64,000 nucleotides of DNA from Dastarcus helophoroides (GCA_028583605.1 CM053329.1:12014501-12078500); one strand, 5' to 3'. Shown: positions 22,578-36,200, counted from the first letter of the stretch. Notes: generated by a model not told the origin, from the letters alone. Translations and numbers: made by a program.

Positions 22578-25500
22578 CATACGTTTAACAATGTCAAGTT
22601 TAGTGTTTTTCGTTTAAACATTTTTATAATTTAATTTAAAATAAAAAAAAACCTTAAGGCAGGAAAGATTAACGTCGCCCTTATAAAACGTTATAACATT
22701 TTCTGGTTCAATTCGTATAACAATTTTTTGAAAAAGTCCTAGCTTCCAAGTAAAGCTTTTTGAACAATAATTTATATTCATGCAATCTCTAAATTCTTAC
22801 ATATCTAGAAAATTTTAAATTTTAAAAGGTGAAATATCTGGAATGTTATAAAAATTTTATATCTAAACTTAAAAGTTAATTTCAAACTAGAAAATTTTCT
22901 AAGAATGCTGCCTAAAATTAAACAGTCTTTCTCAAACCTCGTAATTTCTGTGAATTTGTGAAGCTCAAAAATTTCAAAATATTTGAGTTTTGGCTTGGAA
23001 ATTTTCTGAAATTTTTGTCTTGTAACAACGAAATTTTATTGTTCTGAAAATTTTAAGATTCAAATAAAATCTTGAATGTACTTCAGAAAAAATATTATTT
23101 CAAGACAAGGTCAAAATTTGGAGGTTAAGAAAACTGAAAATAAACGTTAAATTTTAGCATTTTTTTATGTAAATTACAATATTATTATGAAATACTTTCT
23201 TCCTGAATGTTGAGGTGTAAACCTACAATATTTAGTTTTTTCTTTCAACTTATAGTCAGAATTAAATCTTCATTTCTTAATAAAAATAACTGTGGGCTTA
23301 ATCTCAATATTTCGACGTTTATGAGTTTCGAGCTTTTAAAATCAAGGCCTTATTCCAGGTCTTGATTTTTCTAGGATTCCACGTGTTTACTGAGGGAGAC
23401 TGGACGGCTGTTTCATTTTAAAAAAAATTCTGTTGGCAACAGTGTATTTTTCTGCTGTTTGTTGTCAAACCGGCAGAATTTAAGGCAAATTTAATTCAAA
23501 AAACAGCAATCTTAATTTTAAGCTTTTAGATGTCTTTTTGATAATTTCAAACTCACATTCAATCCCAACTAAATGCAACGTTATATCAGATTAAACAAAT
23601 TTCACATAAAAAACTCATGTCAAAGTTCCATCCTAAAAAAACACAACAAGAATCCAGTTGTGGAAACCTTTAAGAATCTGTGAAAGCAAAAAATGATTCA
23701 TTTATTTACTAAGACAACTTTCTTCTGGAGGTTATTTGATTTACCGTCGTCTAAAAAAAATGTTTGAACGATATTTTATTTCATAATTCATAAATTATAT
23801 GCATAAATAATATGTTTATCAATTAAACGAATATCGAACAACTCTAAGTGGTTAGGTATAAAAATACCTAGTATTATTAAAATGTCGTTTTTTGTCTACA
23901 ACTCAACTGGGCATCATCTAAACCTTACGATATTAATTGTATCGTTCAAACACGACGCTCTACGGTTTATTATCATGTGGTAAATATTTCCTCTTTTAAT
24001 CATAATATTTGAATTACACTCTGTTTGGCCTTTGCTAATTCATAAAATTCTCATTGCTTCCGTTCCTAGTTGGCATGAATAATAAATCCGGGTACCCGCC
24101 TGTTCTTTAGTTTAATCTACCAATATAAACATTAGTCTAGTATAAAGGTCAATATATCGACCGGCCCGGTTATTATATTTATCCAGATATTATATTTTTA
24201 CTCAATTATTAATTTGAGTGATGTTTTCTTTTATAATTACTAATCCATAGATGTTTGTTTTATTAATTTGTAATCAATATTTAAAATTAATTTTTTAACA
24301 AGCATTGCCCATCTGGAATCTTTCAATGCCATTTGTATATAACCTGTGCATTATAAAACGTAATATATGTTTCTCTTTAGCAATAATAAATGCAGTGTTT
24401 TATCAGTCTGTCAAACTATAATATTGCGCGAAAAGTTTGTAACTTTTGATAGTTGTTTCTATGACGTAGACTTATTCTTAATGGTTTATGTCAGGATTTC
24501 TTATTTTTTCAGTGGAAGACAACTTTCAAAGTTTCACAAACCCAACGGACCTCTTCCTTTGTATATTTGTAAGGATTAAAAAAAATTATCATCTCAACAG
24601 TAACTGACAACGAAAAGAAATCAACAAGTCCAGTGCGCCAAATGAGCCAAATACGCCAAATTCTTCCTTGTCGATTCCGCTATATTTTAAAGACCAAAAT
24701 AACATGAACCCAATAGAAGCTTCTGTTAATAAAAAAGAAGACCAATCTGTATGTCTGACATTTTTTGATGTAAGCAACTAATAACGTGATTGTGTTACCC
24801 AATGACTATAACGGAACTCATTAATGAGTGAAGTTATATAGTTCATGACTAAAACAAATAAGTTGCTATATCTCAGTTTTACCTGCGTGAACTCTTTGTG
24901 ACTTTGGATGTTTGATAAGATTAAGGTACTTTCCTGTTAGGTGATTTTAAGCGATTAGTATTGTAGACAGAATTCTGTTATTAGACGTTTATGAATAATA
25001 TACTATAAAAGTTGTCCTGACAGTAAAAAGCACAATCACTGGATGTTGAAACAAAAATCTTTTCCTAATTTCAACGGGCAATACGCAGTAAGAAACCTTC
25101 AGGAGGTCAATTATTTACAGAACTGCACGCCAGCAAAGTTACAGTATAATAACTATAACCAAAGGAAAAAAAAACGAAAAACAATAAATGAACAGTGTTA
25201 TCTTCGCACTTTGTCATACATAGGTTAACTTACGCAAACCCTATTTATTTACTCTAAACATTATAGTGGAACTATTCAGGATCAATATATTACATTTTTT
25301 TAAATGCACCTCAGCTACGTGGATCGATGCTCTATGTGCGTTTGCATGTGAATAAAACGAGTCCATGCTATTAGTTTTTTTAAATGCTTCGTTATCATTA
25401 ATTAGTTTTAAAATATCGCAACTAGGTTCGGAAAATTGCTTTGTTTGTTTTTAAAGATTAAAGAATTACAGCGAATTGTAGAGCAAAGGTGTTTTCTGTC

Positions 25501-26004
25501 ATTTAATCATAGATATCGTTTTGGACGGAGTGTTCACATTTATCATGTATTTGGTGACATCTCATTCATATACCCTGGAACGTTTTTATTTTACTTGTTA
25601 GAATATTATGATGGATATACCTCTTTATAATAGCAATGTAACTGTCACCGCGGAAACTTTATTAATTGATTGAATTTTTGAAACGTATTCCTAGCGGTAT
25701 AAGTGGGAAAAAATAGTATGTTAGGGTAATGGGAGACAAGTTATTTTAAACATTATAAATAATGGCTTCCTCTAATATTGTAAGGTGTTAGCAATTCGAT
25801 AAAAAGGGTGTTATGTACTACCTGTTCATACAATTAAACACTAAACACATTTTTTAACACTTTTGTTAACTTTGCATAATCAAAATTTACAACTGACTTC
25901 TGAGGGTTACGTTTTCTGGCTTATAGTAGTACCCCCTCCACATGTACTAGACTGTTCGATATGTCAAAGTCTCCAACAAACAATTTATGCAACTCCCTAA
26001 TAGC
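22578..26004. other. AT-rich stretch without recognisable gene
   Basis: I find no coding frame with family resemblance. The first 100 bp still resemble the hairpin satellite (TTTAAACATTTTTATAAT). From 22740 to 23180 there are loose AAATTTTC-type motifs like those of the arrays after 29 kb. The rest is plain AT-rich sequence. Confidence 0.5.
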
Positions 26005-26390
26005 CCTTATAGGATATACTTCTTCCGGAATTGGACCGTGTCAAAGAACTACTAAAAGTGTTCGAAGTTTCGCCCATCGTAGGAAGAAGAAGAGTTTCAC
26101 CTCTGGTATGGTGGACATACTGAGTTACCGTGCTCTTCTGTCTAAACTTTCTTATCCATTGTACCAAATTTTCGATTCAGAAGAGTTTCGCCAGGGTGGA
26201 CGTACTGAGTTACCGTGCTCTAATGTTTTGAAATTGGCCCCTTTTTCATTTTTCGTTTATGTATATTTCCTTGTCTTTTATTTCTTTGTATCTGAAGAAG
26301 CCCCCTACGATGATGGGCGAAACATCGAACACTTTTAATCATTCTTTGACACGTTCCAATCCCGGAAGAAGTATATCCTGTACTGACTCT
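26005..26390. mobile_element. inverted-repeat element M, copy 1, with hammerhead-like remnant
   Basis: The arms GGATATACTTCTTCCGGAAT, continuing through TGTTCGAAGTTTCGCCCA (26008-26076), and the inverted right arm (26311-26375) match at high identity. The interior holds a direct pair, CAGAAGAGTTTCGCC-like plus GTACTGAGTTACCGTGCTCT, about 100 bp apart. On the plus strand the right arm has CTGAAGA (26292-26298), stem II GCCC...GGGC, GAAA (26319-26322) and CATC where the second copy has CGTC, so the cleavage stem is damaged. Sequence past the right arm (GACTCTGGCCGTGGAAGCCTT) is shared with the copy at 42187. Confidence 0.65.
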
Positions 26391-27119
26391 GGCCGTGGAA
26401 GCCTTCGTTATCATATCCCAAATAGGCCTAATTACTAGTAAATATTCGATGGACGTCTGAAATCTGTAAGTAATTTTTCGGGTTATCTCACTAGTAATTT
26501 CTTAATAGCTCCTAATAATAAACATATGACACTTTTCAACTTGACTCGTTGCTTGCTCTATATTTAAATCGAGAAACCAATTTTTATTACATCGAACTTT
26601 ATTCAATTTATAATTATTGCCTACCTTATTCGATTTCTCCTGTCTTATTAAGAAATTTTTGGGAACTTCACTCACTTCATAATAATCGACTTTCTAGAGA
26701 GGCCTCGAATGGACGACACCTTATTCCGCCTCAACGTCTACCGAATCACGTCATTTAAAACAGTCAGTCCACTATTATTAATAACTAATTTGAAACAACA
26801 CAATTTGTTACGATATTCCTGTTTCCTTTAACGGTCGCTTTTATAATAATTACGTTTTAATACAGGGTTTCTTAACTTTTCCTTGTCGCGGACCACTTTC
26901 AAAATTTTAAAAACACAACGGATCCTTTTCTTTGGACATAAGGAGGACTTCATACAGAGGAAGGCAACATTCATTTTAAAAAATTGATGGACCTAATGGG
27001 AAAATCAGAAAACTTTTCGGGGGAAAATATGTATCTTTTCCTTAACCTCAAGGTTTGCTAAAAATTCCAACCTTGATTCTCGAAACACGTAACCACATAT
27101 TCTTCCTAAGGTTAGCACT
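26391..27119. other. AT-rich stretch without recognisable gene
   Basis: I see no gene or strong repeat between element M and the LINE-A copy. The short frame at 26549-26758 has no family resemblance. Confidence 0.5.
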
Positions 27120-29045
27120 TTGATGCCTGAAGTTGTTTTCAGACAACGCTCAGTCAAGAAGATTCTCCTCGAGCTCGATACCTCAAAAGCTTCTGGCTTT
27201 GATGGTATCCCTGCTATTTTTCTTAAGAAGTGAGCTGAAGAGTTGACTCCTGTTCAAAGCCAATTGTTCACACCCTCTTAAAACAAAGGTGTATTCCCTA
27301 ACATCTGAAAATCTGCTAGGGTGCAACCTGTTTCAAAAAAGGGAAAGAGGAATTAGACTAACATCTATAGCCCTATATCTTTTTTACTCATTATAACCAA
27401 AGTGATGGAAAAGGTTATCTACATCAAGATTATTAAATATCTGGAGAAAAATAGAATAATCTGGGACAGGCCATATGGTTTCAGTCAACAATGCTCAACT
27501 GGCGATCTACGACCATATGTTGCGCATATCTGTAACTCAGCTATAAAAATACATGATGAGGCTAAGACTGTGGCCTGTGGCATTGGATATCTCAAAGGTG
27601 TTTGACAGAGTCCGGAACAGATCTCTTCTCGCCAAATTAACATCTTATGGTCTTCCTCCTGGACTCTGTCATTCGATATCCAGTTTTCTCACTGACAGAT
27701 CTCTTCAGGTGTCGTCGATGGCATCTCATCCTAGAAATTTGAGATTAAAGCAGGGTTGCCTCAGGGGTCTGTCCTGTCTTCTACTATGTTTCTGTTACAC
27801 ACAAACGATCTCCTAGCTTTAACTTCCAATCATATATAGAACTACGCAAATAATAGTATCCTGGTGTCATCTTTTTTTCCGACAAACCATTATCCGTCGC
27901 TGCTTCAAATCAACTAAGAAAACAGTAGATACAGATGATAATCGAGATCTCCAAATCATTCTAAAATGAAGTTAGAAAAATCTAGTCGACTTTAACTCTT
28001 TAAAAACTCAGATCGAGGATTTCTCTAGGAAAACATCAAGGAATAATAAAACAAACATACTAATGGACGGTAAAATCCTCGCAAAGACGTCTAATCTGTC
28101 CATCCTAGGAGTGAAGCGAGCACTAACTTCTCCTGGAACGATCATGTGTGAGTCAAGTCCGCCTCTTAGAAGCTGGGCTTTCTTTTTAGAGCAAAACAGT
28201 ACTTTACATCTTATTAGCTACTCACACTATCAAAGCTGAAGTTAGGCCAATACTAAAATACTGTTCTCAGGTTGAAAGTTCAGCTCCAAACCACACTTTA
28301 GCTCTTTTAGATTCAATACAAAGAAGAATGACTTGCCCAATTCATGACGAGAATTTGACCGATTTTATTGAAACACTAGAATACAGGCGGGTGGTTGGTG
28401 ATTTACCTCTTTTCTACAAGTACTTTTATAGAAGATGCTCGTAGGATCTAACATGTGCGAGTCAAGTCCTCCTCTCAGAAGCTAGGCTTTTTTTAGAGCA
28501 AAAGAGTATTTTAATCTTATCTGCTACTCACACTATCAAAGCTTAAGTTAGGCCAACACTAAAATACTGTTCTCAGGTTTGGAGTTCAGCTTCAAACCAC
28601 ACTTGAACTCTTTTAGATTCAATTCAAAGAAGAATGATTTGCCCAATCCATGACGAGAATTTGACCGCTTCTCTCTAAACACTAGAGCACAGGCGGGTGG
28701 TGGGTGATTTATCTTTTTTATACAAGTACTTTCATAGAAGATGCTCGCAGAATCTAATAGTATTAATCTTCCTAAGGGCAAGATTTTTAAGGCATACAAG
28801 ACAGTCGGAGAGAGCGAATTCCTGTGTGGTCTAGCTTGACACAGTGAGGACTTCTGTCTACGAAGACTCTTCTTTCTATAGAACTTCGTAGAACTTGTTA
28901 CCGAACGGATTTTTTCCCAAAAATTACAACCTATCTTTGTTTAAGAAGGGAATTCATCGTGATCTATTCTTTTTTCCGCATTCTACACGCAGTGCTTTGA
29001 AGACCCAATGGGGTTGCCCTTTGCGAAAGGATTGAGTTTAAAAAA
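27120..29045 (+). pseudogene. LINE-A copy 3, reverse transcriptase to 3' end
   Basis: It starts at the same point as copy 1 (GCCTGAAGTTGTTTTCAGAC) and runs to the shared 3' end near GCGAAAGGATTGAGTTTAAAA. Recognisable pieces in order are LLELDTSKASGFDGIPAIF, KVMEKVI, YLEKNRII, the DISKVFDRV-like motif A segment (in frame 27553-27816), SFLTDRSLQV, and the thumb and C-terminal part in several frames. It is far more decayed than LINE-B, with many frameshifts and stops. A 309-bp segment is tandemly duplicated inside. It is 5' truncated, with no endonuclease. Confidence 0.82.
28143..28760. repeat. 309-bp tandem duplication inside LINE-A copy 3
   Basis: The segment beginning CATGTGTGAGTCAAGTCC at 28143 repeats from 28452 (CATGTGCGAGTCAAGTCC) and extends to the AGAAGATGCTCG region. 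Both copies carry the RT thumb codons, so the duplication arose within the element. Confidence 0.9.
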
Positions 29046-29369
29046 AACTCATTAAAGTGGAAACTTCCCAAAAGATACGAGCTCTGGGATAAATGTCTAA
29101 AAACTGAATGTCAAATAAAAACCGAACCTTTCAAAAACTTTGACACTTCCTAAAATTTACTAGAGATCTTTTTCCCAAAATGTCCCAAAAATATTATTTT
29201 GAAAATTTTTGGATCTTTAAATAGTAAAATGTACAACAAATTTTTAAAAATTAAACCAATTTTGAGACAAAGGTTGAAATTTGGAAAAAATGCCAATTTT
29301 AATTAGAAATTTTCAGAAAAATAGACATTGAATTTTGAGAGATTTTGGGTCAAAGCAAGACAAATAATA

Positions 29370-30090
29370 AGACGAATTTTGAGAAACAAGTTGAAATTCT
29401 CCAAAAGTTAAATTGAAAACAAAGAATTTTTTAGAGAAAGCAAAAGCGAAAAAAAAACTAAACAATTTCTGAAAAATGCTGTTGAAATTTCGAGCAAAAA
29501 TCGAAATTTTTAGAAAATATTCAAGAGTTTCAAGACTAAATCTAATTTCTGGAGGTAAATGTGGAATATTAAGTAATATAAATACGTAATTCAGCAAAAA
29601 GACGAATTTGGAGAAAAATTGCAGTTTTGGGAAAAAGTCGAAATTTTCAGAAAACCAAATCTAAAATAAAAAATTTACGTTTCGGAAAACTAGAAATATC
29701 AACAATTCGAAGTCAAAATTTTTAACAAGATTTTTGAGAAACAAGTTAAAATTCTCCGAAAGTCAAATTAAAAACATAGACATTTTTAGAAAAAGCAAAA
29801 GCGAAAGAAACCTAAGCAAGTTTTCAAAAATGCTGTTGAAATTTCGAGAACAAAATCAAAGTTTTTAGAAAATATCCAAAAATTCCAAGACTAAGTCCAA
29901 TTTCTGGAGAAAAAGGTAGAATATTGAGTAATAAAAATACGTAATTTGGAAAAAAGACGAATTTGGAGAAAAATTACAGTTTTGGGAAAAAGTCGAAATT
30001 TTCTAAAACCAAATCTAAAATAAAAAACTTACCTTTCGGAAAACTTGAAAAATATCAACAATTTGAGGTTAAAATTTTTAACAAGATTTT
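29370..30090. repeat. 355-bp tandem pair
   Basis: GAGAAACAAGTTGAAATTCTCC at 29381 recurs at 29736. The intervening sequence, including GAAAGCAAAAGCGAAA and GGAATATTAAGTAAT, is repeated in order. Two copies at high similarity. Confidence 0.88.
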
Positions 30091-30268
30091 TAGATAATCT
30101 CGAAATTTGAGAAAATAAATCCCAATTTTAAAAATGTTTTTCTGTAAGTTGTAAACTTTTTTATTTAAATGTTGATATGGATGTTTAAATTTCTCATTTT
30201 TTTCTCAACATTTTTGCTTATTTCCTAACATTCCAATCTAATTTAGAGAAAATAAACGAATTCGAGGA

Positions 30269-30303
30269 AGGTAAATGTAGACCAGTTTGATCTACATTTA
30301 CCA
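30269..30303. repeat. short perfect inverted repeat
   Basis: GGTAAATGTAGA, nine bases, then TCTACATTTACC. This is a 12-bp perfect stem with a short loop inside the array. It could form a cruciform, and no function is apparent. Confidence 0.8.
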
Positions 30304-31300
30304 AGAAAAGGCCAATTTCAAGAAAAAAGTTGATATTTGCAAAAACACAATATCGCATTTTGAAATAAAAGTCAAAATTTCTAAAATAAGGCAAAAATAA
30401 GTTAAAATTTCAGAAAAACCGAACTTAAAAAACGCGAAGTTTTTAAAAAAAAGGGAATGTTGAAAAAATGACAGAATTGAAATAAAGATTTTTTTTTAAA
30501 CAAAAGTTCAAAAAGTAGAATTTTAAATAAAGTCGAAATTGCAAAAATAAAAATCAAGGATGAGAAGAATTTTAGGAAAAAGGCTAATTTCAGGAGAAAA
30601 TTTTAAATTTCGAAAAAAAGACGAACTGTGGGAAAAAAGCCGAAATGTACAGAAATACTAAATGTCCAATTTTGAAATAAAAATTTCGGGAAAAGACAAG
30701 CTTTAAAAAAACTGAAAATTTTTGAAAAATCGGTTTATAAAGAGTCACAATATTCGGAAAAAGCTTAATGTAAAGAAAAATACCGAAATTTCGAGGTAAT
30801 GGTAATAATTTTTCCTAGAATCAAATTTTGAGAAAAAAATGAAATTTTGTGAGTAAAAAGTAAAAACAAAATGTAAATAATATCTAAATAAAACAGACAA
30901 ATTTTAAAACAAATAGCCAAAATTATTTTAAGAAAAAAAAGAATTTCGGGTATAAATAGAACAAAATTTTGAGAAAAAAAACAATCCACATGGAAAACTA
31001 TATTTCGAGCAATTAGTGAAATTTTGAGAAAAAAGCTTGAAATTTCCAGAAACATAAGAGATCGGATTTTAAGATAGGTCAAAATTTCGAAATAAAGTTG
31101 CATTTTAAAAAATATTGAAATTTCGAGAAAAAGACGAATTTTAAAATAAGCAGCGAAAGTTTAAAAGACCAAATTTTTAATAGTACAAAATATTGAAAAG
31201 AGATTAAAACTTCGAAAAAAAGATCGAAAGTTTTAGAAAAGAAAGACGAAGTGTAGTTCAATTCAAATTTTTTAAGAGTTATCGAATTTTGTTGATATTC

Positions 31301-32519
31301 CAAATTGAAAAATTTTGACAAAACAGTTGAGATATCTATAAAATGACGAAATTTTAAGGGAACGAAAACCTTTGCAAAAAATTATCACAGACATAATTCC
31401 GTCCTCGATAAATGCTAAGCTTCCGAAACAAGTCAGATCTGTTTGGAACCTAACAAAATGCGAATCTTTTAGGTTATTCATTACGCTTTCGACTAATATT
31501 CGCTAATTACCGATGTGGAAAAGGGGTGAAAACTTTTTTGAACGCTATTAACAAACCCGCAGCTTTTATTTGGTGCTCTAGTTTACTCACACAGTAAGAT
31601 ATTTGGCAAATGGGAGGCTAAAAAACTAGCTTCCCTTGCTATCAAATTGCGCCCTTTCACTAGTCTTTTCTCGTAAATCATTTATGTGGCTGTTTTTATT
31701 CTCTTAACCATACTAAAGTTTACTAGAACCTTGTCACTTTCTCGCTTGCAGAAAAACTCCATTTTTATCCGATTTCTAACAACCATCAGATACGTTATCC
31801 TTGTTTTGTACAAGATTTGTTTGTTGTAATATTTACTTTAAAGTAGCGATTCTCTGCATGGATAAATGAACCAAGAATTTTGGTGGAATATATGAGAATT
31901 TTTGACAACTTAAACTATTAACTATTAACCAATTAAATAAAACACATGAAGTAAATTTTAACGAGAGATGAGAGACAAATAAATAAAAATAATAAGAAAT
32001 TTTGACAAATAATATTCGTGTGAAAGTTTGGATGCCTTTCGTCCCGATGAATTTTTCAGAAGAAAAAATAGGATTTGCTTCATGTTTCAGTGGTTAAGCT
32101 GTAACAGACCGATCAACTGACAGTCCCACTTAAACGTTATCAAAGATTTAGCGAGTCGGTCACTTTAAATTGCGATTTATTTATAACGAAATGCCAAAGT
32201 AATATTTGTTATTGAATACTGCCCATAGATAAAAAAATTTCGAATCTAAAGTCAAAGTTAAAAGTTAAGGAATATAAAAAAGTATTACGTGAATTTTGCA
32301 ACAATTAAATTTATTTATCCAAGATGATTTTATTCGAAGGATAGCTTACATACTCGAATATTAAAAAAAATAGACAGTCTTAGACTGCCGTCAAAAGTGA
32401 AAGCTTAAAACTATGAAATAACAATGTTTATGTAGCGCAGTTTAAACCCACACTAGTAAATAAATTAGAATATTGGAAATATTTTAATATAAATGCCGTC
32501 AAACTGATTTACCTTTTTA
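31301..32519. other. sequence without recognisable gene or repeat
   Basis: This is more complex sequence than its flanks, especially 31480-31830, which is less repetitive. No frame above about 70 codons and no family resemblance. It could be unique host intergenic or intronic sequence. Confidence 0.4.
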
Positions 32520-35270
32520 TAAATTTTTAAAAAAGTCTACATTTTAAATAAATGCCAAGATTTCAATAAAACCGACATTTTCAAACAAAAAAATCGAAAT
32601 TTTGAAAAATACCTGAAATTTGAAAAATGTTGCCGTTTTCAGCAAAAGTCAAAGTTTGCAAAAAAAAGTAGAAATTTTTGAAAAAGTTTGAAAAAACGTC
32701 GATAATTTAAAAAAGATGAAATTTTTAAAAAAGCCAATATTGAAAAAGTTTTAGCATTTTAAGAAAGATGAGTACGTTAAAAAATAGTCGAAAATTTTAA
32801 CAAAAAACGTCGATATTTAAAAAAAGTTCGAAATTTAAAAAAATTAAAAAATTTTTAGGTTTAAAAAAAATCGAAAGTTTAAGAAAAGTTAAAATTTTTC
32901 AAGTTTATTTATTTTCAAAATAGTTAAAATTTTGGTGAAATTTGGGACAAATTTGGAAAAAAAATAGAGATTTTCAAAAAAAAAGTCAGAATTTAAAAGA
33001 ATCGAGTTTTGGGAACAAAGCAGGAATCTAGAAAAAATCGTATTAAAGAAAATTCTTTAAAAATCCCAAATTTTTAAAAAGCCTACATTTTAAATAAATG
33101 GCAAGATTTCAATAAAACCGACATTTTCAGACAAAAAATCAAAATTTTGAAAAATAGCTGAAATTTGAAAAATGTTGCCATTTTCAGCAAAAATCGAAGC
33201 TGCAAAAAAAAGGTAGACATTTTTGAAAAAGTTTGAAAAATCGTCGAAAATATAAAAAATAAGAAATTTTTAAAAAAAGTCAATAATTTTAAAAAAGTCG
33301 CAGCTGAAAAAGTTTCAAAATTTTAAGGAAGGTGAGTACGCTGAAAAATAGTCGAAAATTTTGACAAAAAACGTCGAGATTTCAAAAAATTTCGAAATTT
33401 TAAGAAAGGTCAAAATTTTTCAAGTTTATTTATTTCCAAAATAGTTAAAATTTTGGTAAAATTTGGTTCAATGTTGGTAAAAACATGACAAGATTTTCAA
33501 TAAAAAGTCAGAATTTAAAAGAATCGACTTTTGGGAACATAACAGGAATTTAAAAATAGTCGTTTTGAAGAATATTATTTAAAAATCCCAAATTTTTAAA
33601 AAAGTCTACATTTTAAATAAATGCTAAGATTTCAATAAAACAGACATTTTTAAACCAAAAAATCGAAATTTTGAAAATTAGCTGAAATTTGAAAAATGTT
33701 GCCATTTTCAGCAAAAGTCGAAGTTGAAAAAAAGCTAGACATTTTTGAAAAAGTTTGAAGAATCGTCGAAAATTTAAAAAAAATGAAATTTTTAAAAAAG
33801 TCAATAATTTTAAAAAAGTCGAAATTGAAAATGTTTTAAAATTTTAAGGAAGATGAGTACGTTGAAAAATAGTCAAAAATTTTGACAAAAAACGTTGAGA
33901 TTTCAAGAAAGTTCCAAATTTTAAGAAGAGTCAAAATTTTTCAAGTTTATTTATTTCCAAAATAGTTAAAATTTTTGTGAAATTTGGTACAATGTTGGTA
34001 AAAACATGACAAGGTTTTCAAAAAAAGTCAGAATTGAAAAGAATCGACTTTTGGGAACATAGCAGGGATTAAAAAATTATCGTTTTGAAGAAAATTATTT
34101 AAAAATTCTAAGTTTTTAAAAAAGCCTACATTTTAAATAAATGCCAAGATTTCAATAAAACCGACATTTTCAAACAAAAAAATCGAAATTTTAAAAATTA
34201 CCTGAAATTTGACAAATGTTGCCATTTTCAGCAAAAATCGAAGCTGCAAAAAAAAGGTAGACATTTTTGAAAAAGTTTGAAAAATCGTCGAAAATATAAA
34301 AAATAAGAAATTTTTAAAAAAAGTCAATAATTTTAAAAAAGTCGCAGCTGAAAAAGTTTCAAAATTTTAAGGAAGGTGAGTACGCTGAAAAATAGTCGAA
34401 AATTTTGACAAAAAACGTCGAGATTTCAAAAAATTTCGAAATTTTAAGAAAAGTCAAAATTTTTCAAGTTTATTTATTTCCAAAATAGATAAAATTTTGG
34501 GTAAATGTGGTACAAATTCGCATAAAAATGACAAGATTTTAAAAAAAAGTCAGAGATTAAAATAACGAGTTTTGGAAACAAAGCAGGGCTTTAAAAGAGG
34601 TAAATTCTTTAAAAATCCCAAATTTTTTAAAAAGTCTTATTTTGAATAAAATCCCAGATTTCGATAAAACCCACATTTTCAAACAAAAAATGAAAATTTT
34701 GAAAAATAGCTGAAATTTGAAAAATGTTTTTATTTTCCGTAGAAGTCGAAGTTTGCAAAAAAAAGTAGAAATATTTGAAAAAGTTTAAAAAAAAGTCGAA
34801 AATTTAAAAAAAATGAAATTTTTAAATAAGTCGAAATTGAAAAAGTTTTAGCATTTAAAGAAAGATGAGTACGTTAAAAAATGGTCGAAAATTTTAGCAA
34901 AAAACGTCGATATTTTAAAAAGCAGGGATTTAGAAAAAATCGTTTTAAAGAAAATTCTTTAAAAATCCCAAATTTTTAAAAAGCCTACATTTTAAATAAA
35001 TGGCAAGATTTCAATAAAACCGACATTTTCAGACAAAAAATCAAAATTTTGAAAAATAGCTGAAATTTGAAAAATGTTGCCATTTTCAGCAAACGTCGAA
35101 GTTGCACAAAAAAAGGAAAAATTTTTAAAAAAAATTTCGAAACTTTTAAAAAAATGAAATTTTTAAAAAGTCTATAATTTTTAAAAAGTCGAAATTGAAA
35201 AAGTTCTAACATTTTAAGAAAGGTGAGTACGTTGAAAAATACTCGAAAATTTTGACAAAAAATGGCTTAA
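32520..35270. repeat. tandem array of about 520-bp units with higher-order order
   Basis: The start motif CTACATTTTAAATAAATG, or a variant of it, recurs at 32537, 33083, 33606, 34126, about 34637 and 34985, giving steps of 546, 523, 520, about 511 and about 348. Each unit is made of smaller AAATTTTGAAAAA-type pieces. Units at 33083 and 34126 are more alike than neighbours: a block with GAAGCTGCAAAAAAAAGGTAGAC is near-identical at 33196 and 34240, 1044 bp apart. Variant blocks with GAGTACGTTAAAAAAT near 32770 and 34868 also pair. The array therefore has a higher-order pattern. Confidence 0.88.
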
Positions 35271-36200
35271 ATTTTGAAGTTTAAATTTACGAAAAAATCA
35301 AAATTTTGAATAGCTGCAATTTTGAAAAAAGTATAACATTGTTTTGAAAATTGAAAAGTTAAAAAAATGGAAGTCTTGAAACAGTTTTGAAATTTCCAAA
35401 TAAGGTCAACATTTTCAAATAAAATTGTCGAAAATTTCAATAAATTCGATATTAAAAAAATTTCTCGATTCAAAATTTAACAATTAAAATTTTCCAAAAA
35501 AATAAAATTTCGACGAAACTCCAAATTTTCAAGAAAATGTAGTGTGAAAAAATTCAAAATTTGGAAAACTAAAAAAGTCAACATTTTTAGGAATAACCAA
35601 AATTTTTTATAATTTAAAAAAATATAGAAATTTTCAAAAAATTTTAAATTTAGAAAAAAGTGAAATTTTGCAAAGGTTGAAAAACTTTAAATACAAATTT
35701 TGGGCAAAGTGAGAATCTTCAAGCAGCAAAAATCTTGAAAATATAGCAAAATCTTAAAAAATTCAATATTTTAAAATAATTTTCGAAAAAATCAAAACTA
35801 GGAAAAGTCACATTTTCAAAAGAAGTAAAATCTTGAAATTACGTAGTCGTAGTAGTTTAAATAAGTCAACATTTTTAGAAAAGTAACCCCATTTTTTTTG
35901 ATATTTAAACCTTTTGTGAATATTGATTCTCTGATAGATTTACTTTTTTCAAAATATTTAGAAAAGTATAGAAACTTTGAAAAAGGTAAATTTTTTCGAA
36001 AGAACTTGCATTCATAAAAAGTTTAAATTTCGAGAAAAGATTAAAGCAGGAAAATATAGAAATTTTCAAAATTAAATTTCGAAAAATGTCGAAATTATTA
36101 GAAAATGTCAAATGTCTTAAAAATTAAATTTTTTTAAAAAATATCGAAATTAAAATCTAAATTTTGAAAAAGTTTACATTTTCAAGAAAGATGACTGTTG
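35271..36200. repeat. degenerate AAATTTTC array, continuation
   Basis: The short-motif composition of the preceding array continues without the 520-bp register. No gene. Confidence 0.6.

Larger units (their letters stand above)
29046..31300. repeat. AAATTTTCG-type degenerate array, first block
   Basis: Irregular repetition of short motifs such as AAAAAGTCGAAATTTT and GAGAAAAA spaced roughly 25-40 bp apart, all in one orientation. A clear longer unit is the 355-bp tandem pair at 29370-30090. There is no gene; the minus-strand frames are shadows of poly-F/K codons. Confidence 0.7.

Noticed and set aside
25961..26338. 125-codon frame at element M
   Set aside because: It lies over an inverted-repeat element and its internal direct repeats; no family resemblance.
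33083..35212. Repeated minus-strand frames starting MTFF or similar, rich in Phe, Lys and Leu
   Set aside because: They recur because the DNA is a tandem array; composition follows from AT-rich repeats and there are no start or splice features.
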